Below are positions 8,647 to 16,618 of a DNA stretch of 32,203 nucleotides, piece by piece. The notes under the pieces are model-generated. The model worked only from the letters and a program-made list of their open reading frames with translations, ran no database searches and was not told where the DNA came from. Position 1 is the stretch's first letter. Every line of letters starts with the position of its first letter. The stretch covers positions 1-32,203 of the forward strand of contig NZ_CAAFUQ010000060.1 of assembly GCF_900766215.1 (NCBI RefSeq), read 5' to 3'. The stretch comes from an uncultured Finegoldia sp. GTDB lineage: Bacteria; Bacillota; Clostridia; Tissierellales; Peptoniphilaceae. Both the position numbers and the translations under genes were made by a program.

Positions 8647-9405
8647 ATGGAACAAAGTTTAAACATTAGATATATATACCACAGTTCATTTTCTTTGGAG
8701 TTTGAAGACAAGATAATTATTTTCGATTATTTTCAAGGAACTTTGCCAAAAAATGTGAACGATAAGAAGGTGATTTTCGTGGTGACTCATTCACACGCGG
8801 ATCACTATAACGAGAGTATTTTCGATTATGAAAATGCTAGTGACATTACATACATTGTCTCAGAAGATGTGTACGAAGAGATTTTTGATTACGATACGAA
8901 GGACAATGTTGTATTTTTGGGAGAAGATAATATCGAAGATTTGAAGAAGCATTTCGGTAAAAAAGTTATTAAACTTGAAGTTGGTGAATCGACTTCTGTG
9001 TACGGTGCAGATTTTACAGCGCTTGGTTCTACTGATATGGGAATTAGCGTGTATTTTGAGGCAAATCATTTGAAATTTTTCTTCGCTGGAGATTTGAACA
9101 ATTGGGTGTGGGAAGAAGACACCGAAGAAGAAAAAGAAAAGATGCAACAGGATTTCTCCAAGGAAATCGACAAGATAGGGCATGTTGACATTGGATTTTT
9201 CCCAGTTGATCCTAGATTAAAGGAAAGATACGATTTGGGTGTGAATGAATTTGTCGACAAATGCAATCCGAAAGTTTTGTTCCCAATGCATTTTACAAAA
9301 GATCCAACAATCGTGGACACATTCATCGAAACTCACGATTACGAGGGCTGCAAGATTGTGAATATGAAAAAGGAACACGATACTTTTCAAGTTATAATAA
9401 AATAA
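8647..9405 (+). CDS. MBL-fold (UlaG-like) metal-dependent hydrolase
   Basis: The 252-residue protein has the metallo-beta-lactamase fold: strand HSSFSLEFEDKIIIFDYF at 12-29, the metal motif THSHADH at 47-53 (His48, His50, Asp52, His53), the FFAGDLNNW loop carrying the bridging aspartate, and a late PMHF supplying the last histidine. This layout is that of small UlaG/YfiT-type hydrolases rather than true beta-lactamases. The substrate is unknown. The start is set by GAGGAGG 7 bases upstream. It is divergent from ybaK, and the next transcript (the Mn riboswitch) begins within 40 bases of its stop, so it appears monocistronic. Confidence 0.88.
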   Translation: MEQSLNIRYIYHSSFSLEFEDKIIIFDYFQGTLPKNVNDKKVIFVVTHSHADHYNESIFDYENASDITYIVSEDVYEEIFDYDTKDNVVFLGEDNIEDLKKHFGKKVIKLEVGESTSVYGADFTALGSTDMGISVYFEANHLKFFFAGDLNNWVWEEDTEEEKEKMQQDFSKEIDKIGHVDIGFFPVDPRLKERYDLGVNEFVDKCNPKVLFPMHFTKDPTIVDTFIETHDYEGCKIVNMKKEHDTFQVIIK

Positions 9406-9434
9406 TTGATTTAATATAATATTTTTGGTAAAAT
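9406..9434 (+). promoter_or_regulatory. Promoter of the riboswitch-ATPase transcript
   Basis: A -35 box TTGATT (9406-9411), a 17-base spacer and a -10 box TAAAAT (9429-9434) place the start near 9441, just where the riboswitch aptamer begins. The -35 box immediately follows the stop codon of the hydrolase gene. Confidence 0.75.
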
Positions 9435-9441
9435 TAATATA

Positions 9442-9547
9442 CAAGAGGGAGTAGCTTAAAAATATTGTGTCGTCATTACGGTTGAAACCCGGCACAAAAC
9501 CACTTTGGTTAGCAAGACTTTTGCCAGAAATGGTGAAAGTTTTTTTT
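9442..9547 (+). promoter_or_regulatory. yybP-ykoY manganese riboswitch with terminator platform
   Basis: The leader carries conserved yybP-ykoY aptamer elements: GGGAGTAGC (9447-9455), the central CGTCA (9471-9475), and TTAGCAAGAC (9509-9518), the other half of the Mn2+-binding docking site. P1 can form between CAAGAG (9442-9447) and CTTTTG (9518-9523). The same 3' strand belongs to a terminator hairpin, ACTTTTGCC (9517-9525) with GGTGAAAGT (9532-9540), followed by seven T residues (9541-9547). Stabilising P1 with Mn2+ should block the terminator, so the switch should be ON at high Mn2+. This matches known members upstream of Mn2+ exporters. Element recognition is by eye; the pairing scheme is read directly. 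Confidence 0.93.
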
Positions 9548-9575
9548 ATTATGAAAATTAACAGGAGGTAAGAGA

Positions 9576-12263
9576 TTGGATTGGTACAAGGAATCTAATG
9601 AGAGTGTTATCAAAAGTTTGGATACTGATCAAAACAACGGTCTATCCGACAGTAAGGTAACGAGTTTGTTAGAAAAATACGGCAAGAACGTATTAAAAGA
9701 AAAGAAGAAAAAGTCCATGGCAGCCAAATTAAAGGATCAATTTTTGGATCCAATGATAATTATTTTGCTATTGGCATCTATTTTATCCATGGCTATTGGA
9801 GAGATTACAGATAGTATTATTATCATCGCTATCGTTATTGTGAATGCGGTGCTTTCGATTTATCAAGAAGGTAAAGCTGAACAAGCAATAGAAGCTTTGC
9901 AAAAAATGGCAAGTCCTAAAGCCAAGGTTATAAGAAACGGCAAGATTATGGAAGTGGATTCACAAAATTTGGTTCCAGGAGATATCGTTGAATTGGAAAC
10001 GGGAGATATTATCCCTGCCGATTTGAGATTATTGGAATCTACTAACTTGAAAATCGACGAATCATCGTTGACTGGTGAATCTGTTGCTGTAGAAAAGAAC
10101 GCTAAGGATGAGATTACGACAGATGCAGGAATTGGCGACAGAACAAACATGGCGTACAGTTCTTCTATCGTAAGTTACGGTAGAGCGAAGGGTGTCGTTG
10201 TGGAAACCGCACAAAACACAGAAATCGGTAAAATCGCAACGAGTTTATCACAGGTTGAAGACGAAGAAACTCCTCTTCAAAGAAAGCTTGCACAATTGTC
10301 TAAGCAATTGGGTATCGTAACTGTTGTTGTGTGCGCAATTGTGTTTGTAGTTGGATATTTCTTGTATGATTTTGATGCATTGAATATGCTTATGACTGCG
10401 GTATCACTTGCGGTTGCGGCGATTCCAGAAGGACTACCAGCTATAGTTACAATCGTGCTTAGTTTGGGAATGGGAAGAATGGCAGAGAAAAACGCCATCG
10501 TCAAGAAACTTTTGGCAGTTGAAACATTGGGAACAACAACTGTAATTTGCTCTGACAAGACTGGTACATTGACTCAAAACGAAATGACTGTGAAGAAAAT
10601 CTACGTCGATGGAACAGATGTCGATGTCACAGGAACAGGATACAAACCTGAAGGCGATTATTTGATTGAAGACAGAAAAATGCAAGAAGATGACATCAAA
10701 TCTCTTAACACTTTGCTTCACATAATGAGTCTTACTAACGACTCAAAACTAATCGAAGAAGATGGAACTTACAAAATCGTGGGAGACCCTACAGAAGGAG
10801 CACTTCACACAGCAGCAGGAAAACAAGACATCACAAAAGATGAAACCAATCAAAATTATCCTAGAATAGAAGAAATTCCATTCGATTCAGAAAGAAAGAT
10901 GATGACTACATTCCACGACAAATTCTTATCTGACAAAGTTGTATCTTTCACAAAAGGTGCACCAGATATAGTTATCGAAAAATGTAGCAAGATTTTAATC
11001 GACAATGAAATCAAACCACTAACAGAAGAATTAAAACAAAAATTGTTGAATAAAAACAGCGAATACGCTAAGCAAGCACTTCGTGTACTAGCCTATGCAC
11101 TTCGTGAACACGAAGAATTACCAAATGAAATTACATCTGAAAACATCGAAAAAGACATGGTATTTGTAGGATTATCTGGAATGATAGATCCACCAAGACT
11201 AGAAGTAAAAGATGCAATCAAAGAATGTAAAACTGCGGGAATCACACCAGTTATGATTACTGGAGACTACTTGGAAACTGCAGTTGCAATCGCAAAAGAT
11301 TTGGGAATTTGTACGGACGATTCACAAGCAATCATGGGAGCTGAACTTAACAATATGTCAGACGAACAAATCCGTGAAATCGTCAAAGAAAAGAGAGTTT
11401 ATGCAAGAGTTTCTCCACAAAACAAAGTACAAATCGTAACAGCATTAAAAGAAAATGGACACATTGCAGCCATGACAGGTGACGGAGTCAACGATGCACC
11501 TGCAATCAAAAAAGCAGACATCGGAATTGCGATGGGAATCACTGGAACAGACGTTGCGAAGAACACATCAGAAGTTATCCTTACAGACGATAACTTTGCG
11601 ACAATTGTAAACGCAGTAGAAGAAGGAAGAATAATTTACTCCAACATCAAAAAATTCGTATCATTCCTACTAAGCTGTAACATCGCAGAAATTCTTATCG
11701 TATTCTTGGCGATAATGTTCAAATGGGACACACCATTTATCCCAATTCAATTATTATGGTTAAACTTAGTGACAGACTCATTCCCAGCGATGGCGCTTGG
11801 AGTTGAAAAAGGAGAAGCTGACATCATGAACAGAGCTCCTCGTTCACCAAAAGAACCAATCATCGACAAGAACATGAGACTAAGCATTATCGTTCAATCA
11901 TTAGCCATTACAGTTGCAACATTGTTCGCTTACAACTACGGATTGAACCATTTTGATGGCCACATTGAATCTGCAAGAACAGTTGCATTTGCAACATTGA
12001 TATTATCAGAATTACTAAGAAGTTATTCAGTAAGAAGTGAACACAAATCAGTATTCCAAATCGGATTATTCACAAACAAAGCATTAGTAATGGGAACATC
12101 ACTTTCACTATTCTTAATGCTAGCAGTAATCTACATCCCTGGAGTAAATGATGTATTCGAAACAATACCACTTCACATTGAACACTACAAAGTAATATTG
12201 CCATGCGCATTATTGCCATTCGCAGCGGGAGAAATATTAAAAGCAATAAAAAGCAAAAAATAA
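9576..12263 (+). CDS. P2A-type cation ATPase, probable Mn2+ (or Ca2+) exporter
   Basis: The 895-residue P-type ATPase has an actuator TGES at 166-169, the phosphorylated aspartate in DKTGTLT (Asp327), the hinge TGDGVNDAPA from 634, and an N-terminal cation-ATPase segment. In M4 it has PEGLP (284-288), in M5 an N-x-x-E pair (CNIAEIL), and in M6 NLVTDSFPA (Asn730, Thr733, Asp734). These are the side chains that form the SERCA/PMR1-type Ca/Mn sites, so motifs alone do not separate Ca2+ from Mn2+. The manganese riboswitch in the leader argues for Mn2+ efflux. The start is TTG at 9576, preceded by AGGAGGT with 6 bases spacing; no closer ATG fits. A strong terminator follows, so it is a single-gene transcript. 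Confidence 0.93.
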   Translation: MDWYKESNESVIKSLDTDQNNGLSDSKVTSLLEKYGKNVLKEKKKKSMAAKLKDQFLDPMIIILLLASILSMAIGEITDSIIIIAIVIVNAVLSIYQEGKAEQAIEALQKMASPKAKVIRNGKIMEVDSQNLVPGDIVELETGDIIPADLRLLESTNLKIDESSLTGESVAVEKNAKDEITTDAGIGDRTNMAYSSSIVSYGRAKGVVVETAQNTEIGKIATSLSQVEDEETPLQRKLAQLSKQLGIVTVVVCAIVFVVGYFLYDFDALNMLMTAVSLAVAAIPEGLPAIVTIVLSLGMGRMAEKNAIVKKLLAVETLGTTTVICSDKTGTLTQNEMTVKKIYVDGTDVDVTGTGYKPEGDYLIEDRKMQEDDIKSLNTLLHIMSLTNDSKLIEEDGTYKIVGDPTEGALHTAAGKQDITKDETNQNYPRIEEIPFDSERKMMTTFHDKFLSDKVVSFTKGAPDIVIEKCSKILIDNEIKPLTEELKQKLLNKNSEYAKQALRVLAYALREHEELPNEITSENIEKDMVFVGLSGMIDPPRLEVKDAIKECKTAGITPVMITGDYLETAVAIAKDLGICTDDSQAIMGAELNNMSDEQIREIVKEKRVYARVSPQNKVQIVTALKENGHIAAMTGDGVNDAPAIKKADIGIAMGITGTDVAKNTSEVILTDDNFATIVNAVEEGRIIYSNIKKFVSFLLSCNIAEILIVFLAIMFKWDTPFIPIQLLWLNLVTDSFPAMALGVEKGEADIMNRAPRSPKEPIIDKNMRLSIIVQSLAITVATLFAYNYGLNHFDGHIESARTVAFATLILSELLRSYSVRSEHKSVFQIGLFTNKALVMGTSLSLFLMLAVIYIPGVNDVFETIPLHIEHYKVILPCALLPFAAGEILKAIKSKK

Positions 12264-12274
12264 TAGACAACAAT

Positions 12275-12304
12275 AAAGGCGTATCGTGTGATACGTCTTT
12301 TTTA
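12275..12304 (+). terminator. Terminator of the cation ATPase gene
   Basis: AAAGGCGTATC (12275-12285) pairs with GATACGTCTTT (12290-12300, one G-U pair) around a GTGT loop, followed by TTT. It lies 12 bases after the stop codon. Confidence 0.9.
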
Positions 12305-12350
12305 GTGGGTTGGGAGATAGAAAATCGTATGGGGCGGACACAGGGATGGG

Positions 12351-12402
12351 GTTGAAGGACAACATAGGTCAGAATATAAGCAAACATCTCGCACGAATAT
12401 CT
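12351..12402 (+). repeat. Diverged direct repeat, copy 1
   Basis: This unit contains AGCAAACATCTC followed by ACGAATATCT. It matches 12573-12624 over about 52 bases with small indels and substitutions in the middle. Copies lie 222 bases apart in the same orientation. Confidence 0.65.
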
Positions 12403-12572
12403 TGGGGAAATTTAACTATCTTATTCGCTCAGCCTCACTTCAGAAATCTTCTTTTTTAGAAATAAGTAATGAAGATTTCATCGTTCGAAGCGTCGCTCAT
12501 AAGAAACATTAAATTTTCTATGGTGATATTCTTAGCTTCGATTGTTTGCTTAAAGGTTTCGCAGAATTTACA

Positions 12573-12624
12573 GTTGCAGGACAGGCGTAGGTCAAGTTGT
12601 AGCAAACATCTCATACGAATATCT
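12573..12624 (+). repeat. Diverged direct repeat, copy 2
   Basis: This is the second copy of the 12351-12402 unit. The best-kept part is the last 24 bases (12601-12624), differing from copy 1 at only two positions. It ends where the very AT-rich leader of the MFS gene begins. Confidence 0.65.
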
Positions 12625-12829
12625 ATAAAATAGAAATATTGATAATATTAAATGAAAGTGTTAATATAAAAAAGTAAGTTTCAAAAACAAAGAAAACATT
12701 ATCATAGGATAAAGCATAATTTTATTATTTTATAAAAACAGTTAAGTTAAATTACAAAAAAAGATTGGAAACTTCTAATTCACAAAAAATATACAAAAAT
12801 ATTAGAACAAATTGGAGTAGTAAATTATC

Positions 12830-13981
12830 ATGATAAAATTAAAAAAACTTTTACAACCTTATTTTTTAGTTTATTTTCTTTTTTTCTTTATTAATGGTGC
12901 CTTAGAATCATTTTATCCTATGTATCTTGAAAAATTAAAATTTACTGGAAAAGAAATAGGATTTGCATTTACGGTAATTTATTTTTCGCAGATATTTTTG
13001 CCAACATTAACAAGCACATTAACAAATAAATTTAAAGCTAAAAAAGTAGTAACAACAGGATTATTAATCATATTAACATTTAGTCTTATTATATATAATC
13101 AGAAATATTTACTAGGAGTAGTTGTTTTAGGTATTATCATACATATGGCTAGACCTATATTTAATTTTTCATTAGGAAATGATATTCTGGTTTCTGTAGA
13201 CTCTGAAGAAAGAGGAAAATATTTAAGTATAAGAGATTTATTCTTATTTGGAGGAATGTCTATTGGAATCTTTGCATTTTCAATTCTAGTAAAAAATAAT
13301 GGTCTAAGATTTTCTTTTAACATCTGGAACTTATTATATATAGTATTAATAATATATATAGTTAAGCACTTTCAACAAAACAAACATAATGAAGAAATAG
13401 AAGAGGACTCTGGTAAATTAAAAAGCGTTATCAAAGAAAAAAATCTTTTAGTTGTTATAGTTATAAATGTATTGTTGACATTTTCTTATGCATGTACTAA
13501 ATTTGTCCCTATATTAGCTATGAATATTGGATTTAAAATTGATGAATTTATGAAATATCAATCGTTGTTTATTATAATTAATGCTTTGATGGCGTATAAA
13601 TTAGCAGATCATTTTGCTAAAAAGAACAAAAGGAAAGTTTATTTAACAGATATTGCAGTAGATGTATTGCCTTTTACACTTCTTGCATTAAATTTAAGTA
13701 AGGTAGGATTTATAATTGCATTTTTGATTTTACAATTAAAAGATATCTTTTCTCCAGTATCATTTTCTTATGTTATGGATTTGTTTGAAGAAAAGAATAT
13801 CACTACTGTTTTAGGTTTATTAGAATCTATTAATAATTGTGTAGGATTAATAGCTCCACTTTTTATAGGATTTTTATGGGATATTATAGGAATAAAAATA
13901 TTTTATTTTGCCACAGCCATTACAATATTAACGGCAGTTGTTGCTTTTATCAGGCTTCCTATTGAAGAAAAGAATTTGTAA
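12830..13981 (+). CDS. Major facilitator superfamily transporter
   Basis: The 383-residue protein consists of roughly 11-12 hydrophobic helices split by a charged central loop (about residues 183-205), the usual 6+6 MFS layout, somewhat short for the family. Loop signatures are weak: charged loops with KAKK and RGKYLSIRD stand where cytoplasmic loops 2-3 and 4-5 would be. The substrate cannot be inferred; relatives with this compact size are often annotated as sugar or drug transporters. The start ATG has only a GGAG 12 bases upstream, so initiation may be weak. Base composition is markedly more AT-rich than neighbours, with AT-ending codons throughout, suggesting acquisition from elsewhere. 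A bidirectional terminator follows. Confidence 0.8.
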   Translation: MIKLKKLLQPYFLVYFLFFFINGALESFYPMYLEKLKFTGKEIGFAFTVIYFSQIFLPTLTSTLTNKFKAKKVVTTGLLIILTFSLIIYNQKYLLGVVVLGIIIHMARPIFNFSLGNDILVSVDSEERGKYLSIRDLFLFGGMSIGIFAFSILVKNNGLRFSFNIWNLLYIVLIIYIVKHFQQNKHNEEIEEDSGKLKSVIKEKNLLVVIVINVLLTFSYACTKFVPILAMNIGFKIDEFMKYQSLFIIINALMAYKLADHFAKKNKRKVYLTDIAVDVLPFTLLALNLSKVGFIIAFLILQLKDIFSPVSFSYVMDLFEEKNITTVLGLLESINNCVGLIAPLFIGFLWDIIGIKIFYFATAITILTAVVAFIRLPIEEKNL

Positions 13982-14004
13982 GTAAAAAACGAAATGAACA
14001 CAAA

Positions 14005-14027
14005 AAAACAGGGACGAACCCTGTTTT
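14005..14027. terminator. Bidirectional terminator
   Basis: AAAACAGGG (14005-14013) pairs with CCCTGTTTT (14019-14027) around ACGAA. It lies between the converging MFS and lipoprotein genes with A and T runs on both sides, so it can serve both. Confidence 0.88.
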
Positions 14028-14039
14028 ACTATTTACGCG

Positions 14040-14567
14040 CTATCTTGAAACAGCTGATGTCATTACTTTGAGCAATTGACCTGTGACGGCGTCTCTTTCG
14101 TTTTCGTACTTTTGATGTAGTGCTTTGTATTTTATTGTGTATGTTTGGGATTGTTTGTCCAATTTGATTTCCCAATCTTTAATGTCTTCTTTTTCAAGGT
14201 AATTTTCTTTTAGTTCCATTTCTTTTATTTTGTCTTCGTCCAAGAATACATTATTCTTTCTTTTTTCTTTTGTTACTGGGTCTTCTCCTTCAAGGTCGAG
14301 TCCGTTTTGCACTTTTACTCCATCTATGCTGACGTTTGCTTCGGAGTCACCGTTTTTTGCGATGATTCCATCTTTTCCGATATTTGCTTCTGAGTCGCCG
14401 TTTTTTGCAATGATTCCATCTTTTCCGATACTTACTTCTGAGTCACCATTTTTGATATGTATGCCGTCTTCTCCAGAAGTTTTCACGCCAGTATTTCCAA
14501 CGTTTTTCACTCCACAAGAACTTAGCATAGCGCATGCCAATAAAACTACTAATAATTTCCTCTTCAT
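14040..14567 (-). CDS. Lipoprotein with tandem 16-residue repeats
   Basis: Starting at ATG 14567 (AAGGAGG 8 bases upstream; a longer upstream frame lacks any binding site), the protein has 175 residues. The signal MKRKLLVVLLACAMLSSC ends in a lipobox with lipidated Cys18. Residues about 34-82 hold three copies of a 16-residue unit of the form I-x-A-K-N-G-D-S-E-A-N-I-G-K-D-G, matching beta-rich DxEx-type repeats. The C-terminal part (LKENYLEKEDIKDWEIKLD onward) is hydrophilic and lysine/glutamate-rich. No known domain is recognised. It is expected on the outer face of the cytoplasmic membrane. A TATAAT box lies at 14589-14594 on the minus strand. Confidence 0.82.
   Translation of the reverse strand: MKRKLLVVLLACAMLSSCGVKNVGNTGVKTSGEDGIHIKNGDSEVSIGKDGIIAKNGDSEANIGKDGIIAKNGDSEANVSIDGVKVQNGLDLEGEDPVTKEKRKNNVFLDEDKIKEMELKENYLEKEDIKDWEIKLDKQSQTYTIKYKALHQKYENERDAVTGQLLKVMTSAVSR
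14334..14477 (-). repeat. Three tandem 48-bp repeats inside the lipoprotein gene
   Basis: Units run 14334-14381, 14382-14429 and 14430-14477. The first two differ at only a few positions and the third is more diverged. Each encodes exactly 16 residues, so unit number can change without a frameshift. Confidence 0.85.
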
Positions 14568-14653
14568 GATATTATCCTCCTTAAATATATTATACCCCTT
14601 AATAAGCAATAAATAGTGGAAAATGTTTACAAAATGTCAACGATATATCAATT

Positions 14654-15175
14654 TTATTGCAACAAATTACTGAAAATTAGAATTTTTGTAGCCAAAATCA
14701 TAACCATTAACCCCAATGCTATGAGTAAAACTAGAAGACATTCCTTTAATTTTATTATGGGTTCATTAATTCTAGTATTTTTTTCTATGTTTACTTTGAC
14801 GATACTAGTAGAAATATAAAATATTATCATGCTTACAAAATAATATTCAGTTAGATAGATGGATTTCATTATGAAAAAATCCAATATAACAGCCAAGAGT
14901 AAGAATATACTAGACAAGTAGCACATTGATTTTATGGTATCTTTTCTAAGATGTTTAACATTTCTTGGCTGATATAACAGCAAGAACTTTGATTTGTGTG
15001 CATTCATAACACTAAAATACAATATAAAAAGTATACTTAATAAAGTAGTGGAGAAATTCAATCCATATAAATTCTGTGGTGAATTTATAGAAGAAAATAC
15101 ACTTATGAAAAGTATTACAAATAGTTCGTATTTAATTTTGTCGCGTAAGATGTAATAAAAAATAAGTTTTGTCAT
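14654..15175 (-). CDS. ABC exporter permease-like membrane protein (small)
   Basis: The 173-residue, very hydrophobic protein has about five predicted membrane segments and no recognisable motif. It is the last gene of a three-gene unit: its ATG lies one base after the stop of the preceding membrane protein, with AAAAGGAG as binding site overlapping that gene's end. Position and hydrophobicity suggest it forms the membrane part of the exporter together with the 15177-15821 product. No terminator is obvious right after it. Confidence 0.65.
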   Translation of the reverse strand: MTKLIFYYILRDKIKYELFVILFISVFSSINSPQNLYGLNFSTTLLSILFILYFSVMNAHKSKFLLLYQPRNVKHLRKDTIKSMCYLSSIFLLLAVILDFFIMKSIYLTEYYFVSMIIFYISTSIVKVNIEKNTRINEPIIKLKECLLVLLIALGLMVMILATKILIFSNLLQ

Positions 15176-15176
15176 T

Positions 15177-15821
15177 TTATTCTCCTTTTATGTTGGGAGC
15201 TTTAAGTAAAAGTGGATTGACACAAAATAGTACTACAAAAATTGGAATCATGTACCATAATTGCAATTCTGGTAGTAACTTTTCTAAATCAATTCCCAAA
15301 TTTGGGAAATTCATATTAGAAAATAATAAAACATAATATGAAATTCTAAGGGCTGTGTACAATATATTTGATTTTCTTGTGTTTTCTGTCACATAAAAAA
15401 ACAACGTATCCAAAAACATATAAAAATAAATAAGTACGCCAAACATAAAGAAAGATTTGATTTCAAGAATATCTACAGAAGTTGGAAATAACAAATAAAT
15501 TATGAAGATATATGTTATCGTAGCTTTCTTATACATGAAGTATTTTCTAACTTGTGTTTTGTTGAATCTTGGGAAAAAGGTCATAAAATCCATTTCTCTT
15601 TGAGTTATACTATCAGTTCTTATCTTGAAAAAACCCATAAAAGCTAAGAAAAACGCAAATAAAGCTTTTATCACATAATGGTCTGATGGAAGAGAACTCA
15701 AATATTTTAAAAACAAAAAAATTGCTGAGACTATCAAAACGAATTGGATTGCACCTGATAATCTGTCGATTTTTATTTCCTTAAATCGCAATTTCATATC
15801 CAATTTAAATATTTCTCTCAA
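15177..15821 (-). CDS. ABC-2-like permease subunit
   Basis: The 214-residue protein has about six hydrophobic segments. After a short amphipathic start (FKLDMKLRFKEIKID) comes the first helix, followed by paired helices and a short loop FKIRTDSITQREMDF. This pattern is common in ABC-2-type exporter permeases, although no family signature is certain. Its start overlaps the end of the ATPase gene by 17 bases, implying coupled translation and a joint complex. The substrate is unknown; no immunity, lantibiotic or regulator gene lies next to it. Confidence 0.7.
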   Translation of the reverse strand: MREIFKLDMKLRFKEIKIDRLSGAIQFVLIVSAIFLFLKYLSSLPSDHYVIKALFAFFLAFMGFFKIRTDSITQREMDFMTFFPRFNKTQVRKYFMYKKATITYIFIIYLLFPTSVDILEIKSFFMFGVLIYFYMFLDTLFFYVTENTRKSNILYTALRISYYVLLFSNMNFPNLGIDLEKLLPELQLWYMIPIFVVLFCVNPLLLKAPNIKGE

Positions 15822-16452
15822 AAATCTCGTCCTCCAGTTGCTTTTTATCTTTTGAATTGACGAATACTTTTTTTACCTTACCATTTTTTAAAAGCACAAA
15901 CTCATCGCATATATCGATAAGGCTGTCTAAAATATGCGAAGAAATCAAAATTGTAGAAATTTCCTTTAATTGAAGAATTAATTTCTTGATTTCATAAGAA
16001 TATTTAAGATCGATACTGTTGAATGGTTCGTCCATAATTATAAGGGAATAATCACCCGTTAAAATGTTGATCAGAGTTAACTTTTTCTTCATTCCTTCAG
16101 ATAATTCAGAAATTAAAGTATCTTTCTTGTCTTCCAGTCCAAGTTCAACTATTAAATTTTCGGACGTTTTACTGGAAGGGGAGTATTCATTTACAATTTT
16201 ACAAAATTCACTTACTGTTAAAAAATAATACGGAGATACTTGGGAAGGTATGTATAAAATATCATTTTCGTTATAATCTTGGATATCAAAACTTGTGTTT
16301 GCTTTTATCATTTTGGATAATATATCCATCAAAGTTGTCTTACCAGCACCGTTTTCTCCAATCAGTCCTATAATTTTATTGTTTCCTATTTCTAGATTTT
16401 CGATGTCTAACTCGAAATTTTTGTATTTGTGATTTATTCTTCTTATAATCAT
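15805..16452 (-). CDS. ABC transporter ATP-binding protein
   Basis: The 215-residue nucleotide-binding domain is complete: Walker A GENGAGKTT (32-40), Q-loop glutamine at 71 (YIPSQVSP), signature LSEGMKKKL (117-125), Walker B LIIMDEP (137-143) and H-loop His173 (ISSHI). The LSEG signature in place of LSGG and the short length suit exporter ATPases of ABC-2 type. It is the first gene of the minus-strand unit that continues with two membrane proteins; the arrangement predicts export, possibly of a peptide or lipid. GAGGAG lies upstream of ATG 16452. Confidence 0.92.
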   Translation of the reverse strand: MIIRRINHKYKNFELDIENLEIGNNKIIGLIGENGAGKTTLMDILSKMIKANTSFDIQDYNENDILYIPSQVSPYYFLTVSEFCKIVNEYSPSSKTSENLIVELGLEDKKDTLISELSEGMKKKLTLINILTGDYSLIIMDEPFNSIDLKYSYEIKKLILQLKEISTILISSHILDSLIDICDEFVLLKNGKVKKVFVNSKDKKQLEDEIFERNI

Positions 16453-16618
16453 GTGATCTCCTCAATATAATCAAATACTAGTTATATATATAATAATATA
16501 TATTTGTAAAAAAGTCACACATGCTAAGTACCTATTTATAAATTATTTCAATAAATGCCACGTCTGCTTTTTCTCATATTTACTATTATGCTATGGTATA
16601 ATAAAGTTGGAGGATAGT

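Larger units (their letters stand above)
12304..12829. other. Long intergenic stretch with diverged repeats, no convincing gene
   Basis: About 525 bases separate the ATPase terminator from the MFS gene. The stretch holds two diverged copies of a roughly 52-base sequence, a 9-bp inverted repeat (GAAATCTTC 12443-12451 with GAAGATTTC 12471-12479), and a 52-codon minus-strand frame starting near 12611. That frame contains a C-N-C-K-F-C cluster but has no ribosome binding site. The last 200 bases are almost pure A/T. It may be a dispersed intergenic repeat or gene debris. Confidence 0.5.

Noticed and set aside
9442..9547. tRNA or T-box-like RNA in the ATPase leader
   Set aside because: GGGAGTAGC, CGTCA and AGCAAGAC fit the yybP-ykoY aptamer; there is no specifier loop or CCA-binding bulge.
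12070..12387. 105-codon minus-strand frame
   Set aside because: Most of it is antisense to the end of the cation ATPase; the remainder covers the terminator and the repeat unit. No ribosome binding site.
16607..16618. TTG at 16607 as start of the permease gene
   Set aside because: It falls inside the GGAGG ribosome binding site that serves ATG 16619.
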